In this document: piece after piece, positions 34,447 to 39,601 of the stretch | Numbering within the stretch: position 1 is the first letter of the stretch | Layout: each line of letters opens with the position of its first letter | NCBI GenBank assembly: GCA_045630965.1 | Contig: JAZQTU010000024.1 | Span: 1 to 39,601 of the forward strand | DNA length: 39,601 nucleotides | From: HGM04593 sp045630965 | Lineage (GTDB): Bacteria > Bacteroidota > Bacteroidia > Bacteroidales > Bacteroidaceae | Direction of reading: 5' to 3' | Notes under the pieces: model-generated | Database searches by the model: none | Seen by the model: the letters and a program-made list of their open reading frames with translations, nothing else | What the model was told of the DNA's origin: nothing | Made by a program: the position numbers and the translations under genes

Positions 34447-35226
34447 TTACAATTGAAAATCACGTTTTCTCAAGACAAAATCACGTCCAAGATATTTCTC
34501 ACGCACAATAGGGTTACCGGCAAGTTCCTCCGAAGTTCCTTCAAAAAGGATACGTCCCTCAAAAAGCAGATACGCTCTGTCTGTAATACTTAAGGTCTCC
34601 TGAACATTGTGGTCTGTAATAAGAATACCGATATTCTTGTCTTTAAGTTTCCACACAATATACTGAATATCCTCAACAGCAATTGGGTCTACACCAGCAA
34701 AAGGCTCATCAAGCATAATGAATTTAGGATCAATAGCAAGACAACGCGCAATTTCTGTACGACGTCGTTCACCACCGGAGAGACGGTCTCCAAGATTCTT
34801 GCGGACTTTTTGCAAACGAAACTCTTCGATAAGACTTTCAAGTTTCTCTTTTTGATACTCCTTTGGTTTTCCGGTAAGTTCAAGAACCGATGCAATATTA
34901 TCCTCAACAGTCATTTTACGGAACACACTTGCCTCTTGGGCCAGATATCCAATTCCGGCACGCGCACGCTTATAAACCGGAAAATCCGTTATCTCCTCTT
35001 CATTAAGGAAAATATGACCACCATTAGGTACGACCAAGCCGGTCGTCATATAAAAAGATGTGGTTTTTCCGGCACCGTTAGGACCCAACAATCCTACAAT
35101 TTCACCCTGTTTGACATCAAAAGAGACATTATTGACCACTGTACGTTTGCCATAACGCTTTATAAGTCCCTCTGTACGAAGCACCATTTTTTCGTCCAAT
35201 TCTATGCCAGCACCTTCATTAATCAT
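34447..35226 (-). CDS. lptB: LPS export ABC transporter ATP-binding protein LptB
   Basis: Cytoplasmic ATPase that powers extraction of lipopolysaccharide from the inner membrane via LptFG. The 259-residue protein has Walker A GPNGAGKT (48-55), ABC signature LSGGE (149-153) and Walker B FIMLDEP (169-175), with the LptB-type segments GIGYLAQEASVFRKMTVEDN split around 91-110 and ITDHNVQETL after the H-loop. M1 at 35226 or M14 at 35187 (MVLRTEGLIKRYGKR) could be the start; the second matches the length of other LptB proteins. It stands alone, divergent from mlaE. Its likely partner, the OstA/LptA-like gene, is 11 kb away. Confidence 0.95.
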   Translation of the reverse strand: MINEGAGIELDEKMVLRTEGLIKRYGKRTVVNNVSFDVKQGEIVGLLGPNGAGKTTSFYMTTGLVVPNGGHIFLNEEEITDFPVYKRARAGIGYLAQEASVFRKMTVEDNIASVLELTGKPKEYQKEKLESLIEEFRLQKVRKNLGDRLSGGERRRTEIARCLAIDPKFIMLDEPFAGVDPIAVEDIQYIVWKLKDKNIGILITDHNVQETLSITDRAYLLFEGRILFEGTSEELAGNPIVREKYLGRDFVLRKRDFQL

Positions 35227-35253
35227 ACATTAAGCATTGATAAATTCTGCAAG

Positions 35254-35285
35254 CGAAGATAATGCTTTTTCACCTTTTCCGCAAC
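35254..35285 (-). promoter_or_regulatory. Possible promoter of lptB
   Basis: Minus strand GTTG (35282-35285), a 20-nt spacer, then TATCTTCG (35254-35261), one mismatch from TAnnTTTG, 27 nt before the lptB ATG at 35226. If real it favours the longer start. Confidence 0.4.
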
Positions 35286-35367
35286 AAAACCATGGCTTTA
35301 TGCAACCAAAAGCATCACACACACAAGATTGTCACAAAGATTAACATTCAGTAAGATAAAAAATTAG

Positions 35368-35375
35368 TACCTTTG
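35368..35375 (+). promoter_or_regulatory. Probable -7 box for mlaE-mlaF
   Basis: TACCTTTG, a full TAnnTTTG match 35 nt before the mlaE ATG. A TTTG at the proper upstream distance is lacking. Confidence 0.45.
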
Positions 35376-35410
35376 CAAAGTTTTACAAACAGACAGTCAC
35401 ACGATAAACA

Positions 35411-36160
35411 ATGATACTTGTTGATTCAATAAAAACTTTTGGCGAATACCTTCTTCTCATGAAACGCGTAATCGCCCAACCCGAACGCTGGAGAGTCTTC
35501 TTCAGACAGATGTTGCACGAGATGTACCAGCTCGGAGTAAACTCCATACCAATAGTCCTGCTGATTTCATTCTTCATAGGCGCTGTAATATGCATTCAGT
35601 TAAAACTAAATATTGAAAGCCCATGGATGCCTAAGATGGTCGTAGGATACTCTACGCGCGAAATTCTCATCCTGGAATTCTCATCATCAATAATGTGCCT
35701 TATCCTTGCCGGAAAAGTCGGATCAAACATAACATCGGAGATTGGCACCATGCGTGTAACTCAACAGATTGACGCTCTTGAAATAATGGGCGTAAATTCA
35801 GCGAGTTTCCTGATACTTCCTAAAATATCAGCACTCATATCAATGATTCCAATGCTTGTAATATTCAGCATCGCAGCTGGTACCGCCGGAGCATTTGCCA
35901 TTGGAAAATTCACCGGCATTATGACACCCGAGGACCTTATGATAGGATTACAGTATGAATTCCAGCAATGGTACGTATGGTGCAGCGTCATAAAATCAGT
36001 CGCATTCGCATTCATAATAACAAGCGTATCATCTTTTTATGGATACAGGGTCACAGGCGGTTCACTAGAGGTCGGCAAGGCCAGCACAAATGCCGTTGTC
36101 AGTTGCAGCGCACTGATATTGTTTGCCGACATGATACTCACACAATTACTTATGCAATGA
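35411..36160 (+). CDS. mlaE: MlaE-family ABC transporter permease
   Basis: Inner-membrane permease of the phospholipid-transport (Mla) system that keeps outer-membrane lipid asymmetry. The 249-residue product has the family's hydrophobic helices and the conserved stretch GSNITSEIGTMRVTQQIDAL-type segment (about residues 105-124), in which the EIGTMRVTEQIDAL motif of MlaE is recognisable. A long VTGGSLEVGKASTNAVV loop near the C-terminus is also typical. The stop overlaps the start of the ATPase gene by 4 bp (ATGA at 36157-36160). It diverges from lptB across a 184-nt intergenic region. Confidence 0.95.
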   Translation: MILVDSIKTFGEYLLLMKRVIAQPERWRVFFRQMLHEMYQLGVNSIPIVLLISFFIGAVICIQLKLNIESPWMPKMVVGYSTREILILEFSSSIMCLILAGKVGSNITSEIGTMRVTQQIDALEIMGVNSASFLILPKISALISMIPMLVIFSIAAGTAGAFAIGKFTGIMTPEDLMIGLQYEFQQWYVWCSVIKSVAFAFIITSVSSFYGYRVTGGSLEVGKASTNAVVSCSALILFADMILTQLLMQ

Positions 36161-36924
36161 TAGAAGTTTCGTCAATATACAAAAATTTTGAGCAACAGGC
36201 CGTTCTTAAAGGAATTAGTGCCATATTTGACAGCGGAAAGACAAATCTGATTATAGGAAAGAGCGGAGCTGGAAAAACAGTATTGCTCAAGTGCATCGTA
36301 GGACTGCTTTCGCCGGACAAAGGTAAAATCTTTTACGACGGTCGCGATATCATAACATTCAACAAGAAGGAAAGAATGCTTTTGCGTCGCGAGATTGGAA
36401 TGCTGTTCCAGAGTGCCGCACTATTCGACTCCATGAGTGTGATAGAGAATGTAATGTTCCCTCTTGATATGTTTTCCGACATGACCTACAAGGAAAGAGT
36501 CAAGCGCGCACAATTCTGCCTTGACCGAGTAAACCTGCTTGAAGCACAGGACAAACGCCCAGATGAGTTGTCAGGAGGAATGCAAAAGCGAGCAGCCATT
36601 GCACGAGCAATAGCCCTTGAGCCTAAATACCTGTTCTGTGATGAACCAAACTCAGGTCTCGACCCACAGACATCACTCAGGATTGACGAACTTATACATG
36701 ACATCACAAAGGATTTCCAAATAACAACAATCGTCAACACACACGATATGAATTCCGTAATGGGCATTGGCGACCACATTCTGTTCCTGGCCGACGGAAA
36801 TCTATCATGGGAAGGCAACAAGGATGAAATCCTACACACGGACAACGAGACCTTGAATGACTTCTTGTTCTCAAGCGATATCTTAAAGAAAGTACGCAAC
36901 ATGGCAAAACAAGGATCTCTCTGA
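36157..36924 (+). CDS. mlaF: MlaF-family ABC transporter ATP-binding protein
   Basis: ATPase partner of the MlaE permease. The 255-residue product starts at the ATG that overlaps the mlaE stop (MIEVSSIYKNFEQQAVLKG); an upstream in-frame extension runs inside mlaE and is ignored. Walker A is GKSGAGKT (34-41), signature LSGGM (138-142) and Walker B LFCDEP (159-164), with the Mla/YrbF-type FQSAALFDSMSV Q-loop and NSGLDP D-loop. No MlaD (MCE) or MlaC gene follows; der converges from the other side behind a shared terminator. Confidence 0.95.
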   Translation: MIEVSSIYKNFEQQAVLKGISAIFDSGKTNLIIGKSGAGKTVLLKCIVGLLSPDKGKIFYDGRDIITFNKKERMLLRREIGMLFQSAALFDSMSVIENVMFPLDMFSDMTYKERVKRAQFCLDRVNLLEAQDKRPDELSGGMQKRAAIARAIALEPKYLFCDEPNSGLDPQTSLRIDELIHDITKDFQITTIVNTHDMNSVMGIGDHILFLADGNLSWEGNKDEILHTDNETLNDFLFSSDILKKVRNMAKQGSL

Positions 36925-36936
36925 CGTAATCCAAAG

Positions 36937-36992
36937 AATAAAACATAAAAAGGGAATGGCACTTAAGCGCCATTCCCTTTTTATGTTTTATT
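36937..36992. terminator. Bidirectional terminator between mlaF and der
   Basis: Perfect inverted repeat of 24 bp arms (36937-36960 and 36969-36992) around an eight-base loop. The A/T-rich outer stem serves as A-tract and T-tract for either strand, so it can stop both the plus mlaE-mlaF transcript and the minus era-der transcript. Confidence 0.92.
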
Positions 36993-37063
36993 TCTGCCTG
37001 ATGAATATATATTGCTTAAACAAAGTTGGCTACGCCTACTTTATTTCTGCCTGATGAATATAT
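36987..37063. repeat. 24-bp direct repeat including the 3' end of der
   Basis: Positions 36987-37010 and 37040-37063 are identical. The second copy contains the der stop codon and its last codons; the first copy lies in the spacer and partly overlaps the right arm of the terminator palindrome. The 29 bp between the copies show no further match. Confidence 0.9.
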
Positions 37064-38354
37064 TCATCGGCACTCCATGAAAGTTCCACTTGTCGCGGAT
37101 TTTGTTTTCAAGGAATCGTTTATAAGGCTCTTTTACATACTGTGGCAAGTTAGCAAAGAACAAGAATGACGGAACACGTGTCTCATGCAACTGCATACAA
37201 TATTTAATTTTGATATACTTACCTTTTATTGATGGCGGTGGATACGCCTCTATAAGCGGCAACATCTCTTCATTAAATTTAGCTGTAGAGATTTTTGTCT
37301 TTGAGTTCAAATAGACCTCTTTTGCAGTTTCAAGAACCTTGAACACACGCTGTTTGGTAACAGCCGATGTAAATATTATAGGGAAATCCACGAATGGAGC
37401 TACACGCTCACGAATAGCATTCTCAAAGAATTTCTGCACCTTCTCACTTCTATCTTCAACAAGGTCCCATTTATTTACAACCACAACAAGTCCCTTCTGA
37501 TTACGCTGGATAATAGAGAAGATATTCAAGTCCTGAGATTCGATACCACGTGTCGCATCAATCATAAGAATACAAACATCGCTATTCTCTATCGCACGGA
37601 TTGAGCGCAACACCGAATAATATTCAATATCCTCGCTAACCTTACCTTTCTTACGTATTCCGGCTGTATCGACAAGATAGAAGTCAAAACCGAATTTTGT
37701 ATAACGTGTAAGAATTGAGTCACGTGTCGTACCTGCAATATTGGTAACAATGTTTCTCTCTTCGCCTAGAAATACATTAATTATTGAACTTTTACCGGCA
37801 TTAGGACGTCCGACAACGGCAAAACGAGGTATATCCTCCGCAGGTGCCTCTTCTGCTTCCTTTGTAAATTTCGAAATAATATCATCGAGCAAATCACCTG
37901 TTCCACTACCATTTGCAGCAGAAATACAGTGCATATCACCTAGACCAAGGCTATAGAATTCCGCAGTAGCATACTGCATTTCATAAGTATCAACCTTGTT
38001 TGCTACCACAAGAACCGGCTTCTTTGAACGACGAAGCATTGAAGCCATCTCCATGTCAAGATCTGTAAGACCATTCATGGCATCTACCACAAAGAGAACC
38101 ACATCTGCTTCCTCGAGAGCCAATGTGACCTGATCACATATTGCCTCTTCAAAAACATCGTCTGAGTTACGCACCCAGCCGCCTGTATCGACAAGCGAAA
38201 ATTCCTTTCCGCACCACAGACAACGACCGTACTGGCGGTCACGTGTTGTACCAGCCTCATCTGAGATAATTGCCTGTTTTGTTTCTGTCAAACGGTTGAA
38301 CAGAGTGGATTTTCCCACATTAGGACGTCCAACTATAGCTACCAAATTTCCCAT
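37041..38354 (-). CDS. der: Ribosome-assembly GTPase Der (EngA)
   Basis: Double-GTPase needed for 50S subunit maturation. From the ATG at 38354 (a TTG at 38360 is in frame) the product has 437 aa. The first GTPase domain has G1 GRPNVGKS (9-16), DTGG (57-60) and NKVD; the second has GRPNAGKS (182-189), DTAG and NKWD; a KH-like C-terminal domain (about 350-437) follows, with PPPSIKGKYIKIKYCMQ. It is 6 nt after era, so the two assembly GTPases are cotranscribed. The last codons are duplicated in the spacer downstream. Confidence 0.97.
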   Translation of the reverse strand: MGNLVAIVGRPNVGKSTLFNRLTETKQAIISDEAGTTRDRQYGRCLWCGKEFSLVDTGGWVRNSDDVFEEAICDQVTLALEEADVVLFVVDAMNGLTDLDMEMASMLRRSKKPVLVVANKVDTYEMQYATAEFYSLGLGDMHCISAANGSGTGDLLDDIISKFTKEAEEAPAEDIPRFAVVGRPNAGKSSIINVFLGEERNIVTNIAGTTRDSILTRYTKFGFDFYLVDTAGIRKKGKVSEDIEYYSVLRSIRAIENSDVCILMIDATRGIESQDLNIFSIIQRNQKGLVVVVNKWDLVEDRSEKVQKFFENAIRERVAPFVDFPIIFTSAVTKQRVFKVLETAKEVYLNSKTKISTAKFNEEMLPLIEAYPPPSIKGKYIKIKYCMQLHETRVPSFLFFANLPQYVKEPYKRFLENKIRDKWNFHGVPMNIFIRQK

Positions 38355-38360
38355 AACCAA

Positions 38361-39245
38361 TCAATCTTTCTGGTCGTATCCAAAACGGCGTAACTGTCTG
38401 TCACTGTTTCGCCAGTCCTTGTCAACCTTTACATAAATCTCCAAAAATATTTTCTTACCAAAGAACTTTTCCAATTCTCGGCGTGCATCTGTTGCCACAC
38501 GCTTCAGGGCTGCACCCTCATGGCCGATAATAATACCCTTCTGCGAATCACGCTCTACATAAATCAGAGCCTTTATATATATACTTCCTTCTTTTTCCTT
38601 GAAATATTCAACGGCAGCCTCACACACATAAGGAATCTCTTTGTCGTAATGCAAAAGGATTTTCTCACGTATAATTTCTGTTACGAAGAAGCGCGCCGGT
38701 TTATCTGTAAGCTGATCCTTATCAAAATAAGGTGGCGAAGGAGGCAACAACTCCATAATACGCTTCATCACGACATCGACATTGAATTTTGCAATAGCCG
38801 ATATCGGAAGAATCTCTGCTTCAGGAAGAATCTCATGCCATTGCTCTACCTTCTTGACCAATTCTTCCTGATTTCCAAGGTCGATTTTGTTTATAAGCAC
38901 CATTACAGGCACATCTAGCTTACGTACCTCCTCTATGAACTCCATATTCTTGTCAGGGGTCTCAACCATGTCGGTCATATAAAGAAGTACATCAGCATCA
39001 CGAAGTGCTGAACGCGAAAAACGCAACATGGCCTCCTGCAACTTATAATTTGGCTTTAGAACACCTGGGGTATCAGAGAATACAATCTGCGCATCATCGG
39101 TATTCAGAATACCCATTATACGATGACGTGTAGTCTGCGCCTTGAAAGTCGCGATAGAGATTCTCTCTCCGACAAGCAAATTCATCAATGTAGATTTACC
39201 TACATTTGGGTTACCTACAATATTAACAAAACCGGCTTTATGCAT
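38361..39245 (-). CDS. era: GTPase Era
   Basis: GTPase that binds the 3' end of 16S rRNA and helps 30S maturation. The 294-residue protein has G1 GNPNVGKS (11-18), G3 DTPG (58-61), G4 NKID and a C-terminal KH domain with the GxxG-type loop IIGHEGAALKRV (about 244-255). The start codon lies only about 13 nt past the T-run of the rpmF terminator, and no promoter box is visible in the gap, so its expression may rely on read-through or on a non-consensus promoter. der follows after 6 nt. Confidence 0.97.
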   Translation of the reverse strand: MHKAGFVNIVGNPNVGKSTLMNLLVGERISIATFKAQTTRHRIMGILNTDDAQIVFSDTPGVLKPNYKLQEAMLRFSRSALRDADVLLYMTDMVETPDKNMEFIEEVRKLDVPVMVLINKIDLGNQEELVKKVEQWHEILPEAEILPISAIAKFNVDVVMKRIMELLPPSPPYFDKDQLTDKPARFFVTEIIREKILLHYDKEIPYVCEAAVEYFKEKEGSIYIKALIYVERDSQKGIIIGHEGAALKRVATDARRELEKFFGKKIFLEIYVKVDKDWRNSDRQLRRFGYDQKD

Positions 39246-39258
39246 ATTATTCTTCTAC

Positions 39259-39303
39259 AAAAAAGCAAAAACGCACCCATAACAATAGCCAAGGTGCGTT
39301 TTT
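39259..39303 (-). terminator. Terminator (possible attenuator) between rpmF and era
   Basis: Perfect 11-bp stem AAAAACGCACC/GGTGCGTTTTT (39267-39277 with 39293-39303) with a 15-nt loop, followed on the minus strand by GCTTTTTTGT. It lies 52 nt after the rpmF stop and just before era. Confidence 0.85.
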
Positions 39304-39355
39304 AATTACGTACAAACTGCCACATCGGCATTAGCCAATGCGATAGATTAATTAT

Positions 39356-39541
39356 TTAGACTGCAGCCTGCTTTTCTACAGCGAGCTTGCCTCTGTAATA
39401 ACCACACGCACCACATACGGTGTGATATACGTGCCACTCACCACAGTTAGGGCAGATTGCCAATGTAGGAGCTACTGCCTTGTCATGAGTTCTTCTCTTG
39501 GCAGTTCTAGTCTTTGATTGTCTTCTTTTAGGATGTGCCAT
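39356..39541 (-). CDS. rpmF: 50S ribosomal protein L32
   Basis: Small ribosomal protein of the large subunit, 61 aa. It starts MAHPKRRQSKTRTAKRRTHD and keeps the zinc-binding cysteines C30, C33, C43 and C46, so it is the zinc-containing (C+) form. It follows the end of a DUF177 gene by 12 nt, the usual yceD-rpmF arrangement. Confidence 0.98.
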   Translation of the reverse strand: MAHPKRRQSKTRTAKRRTHDKAVAPTLAICPNCGEWHVYHTVCGACGYYRGKLAVEKQAAV

Positions 39542-39553
39542 TTTTCTTACTTT

Positions 39554-39601
39554 TTAATTATCTTCATCAATTTGTATATTCTTCAAACCTTCCCAACGAG
39601 G
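39554..39601 (-). CDS. DUF177 (YceD-type) protein, C-terminal fragment
   Basis: Only the last 15 codons and the TAA stop (39554-39556) are in the window; they read PRWEGLKNIQIDEDN. A PRW-x-L-K ending directly before rpmF is typical of the DUF177/YceD family, whose plant and bacterial members are linked to 23S rRNA processing. The rest lies beyond the right edge. Confidence 0.8.
   Translation of the reverse strand, partial: PRWEGLKNIQIDEDN

Noticed and set aside
1..39601. Search for mobile elements, phage genes, toxin-antitoxin pairs, restriction or other defence genes
   Set aside because: All substantial open frames are explained by housekeeping or envelope genes; no transposase, integrase, methylase-nuclease pair or att-like repeat around the tRNA genes was seen.

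Overview
The window reads as chromosomal core-genome DNA from a member of the order Bacteroidales (Bacteroides/Prevotella-like; the genus cannot be fixed from this stretch). Supporting signs are promoter boxes of the TAnnTTTG type with an upstream TTTG about 20 nt away, absence of obvious Shine-Dalgarno sequences, a fused SecDF, a rhomboid protease with a Bacteroidetes-type C-terminal tail, an OstA/LptA-like protein next to a set of SurA/PpiD-type foldases, a Pgm6/7-like OmpA protein, and a viroplasmin-RNase H fusion. I see no phage, insertion sequence, integron, CRISPR array, toxin-antitoxin pair or clear horizontal island.

Layout from left to right. (1) 1-4181, minus: the 5' part of secDF (runs off the left edge) and a pair of overlapping rhomboid protease genes with their terminator. 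(2) 4395-7676, plus: argS, a viroplasmin-RNase H gene and a COG0731-type radical SAM gene. (3) 7688-12026, minus: a THUMP rRNA methyltransferase, purD, a multi-spanning membrane protein and a YqaA-type membrane protein, tightly packed or overlapping. (4) 12163-13248, minus: mannose-1-phosphate guanylyltransferase. (5) 13544-17588, minus: purB, an RluB-type pseudouridine synthase and asnS. (6) 17844-18011, minus: two identical tRNA-Val(UAC) genes with their own promoter and terminator. (7) 18200-19345, minus: an OmpA-family outer-membrane protein with a structured leader. (8) 19557-30785, minus: an eight-gene run recQ, guaB, a parvulin, a foldase-like lipoprotein, surA, an OstA/LptA-like gene, a small membrane protein and mutL. 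(9) 30958-34242, minus: tig, clpP, clpX with a good promoter and terminator. (10) 34447-35226, minus: lptB. (11) 35411-36924, plus: mlaE and mlaF. (12) 37041-39601, minus: the end of a DUF177 (YceD) gene, rpmF, era and der.

Taken together the genes serve envelope construction (SecDF export, periplasmic foldases, LptA-like/LptB for LPS transport, MlaEF for phospholipid transport, OmpA anchoring), translation and ribosome maturation (argS, asnS, tRNA-Val, L32, Era, Der, two RNA-modifying enzymes), purine synthesis (purD, purB, guaB), protein quality control (tig, clpP, clpX, rhomboids) and DNA repair (recQ, mutL).

I did not find a convincing new defence or mobile system. The observations most worth a second look are modest: a MutL whose endonuclease motifs look eroded; arginine/asparagine-rich disordered tails on two separate RNA-modifying enzymes; a duplicated 3' end of der beside a perfect 24-bp palindromic terminator; identical tandem tRNAs that differ in whether CCA is encoded; an rpmF terminator placed only about 13 nt before era, where fabH is expected in relatives; and a foldase-like lipoprotein without a recognisable rotamase core.
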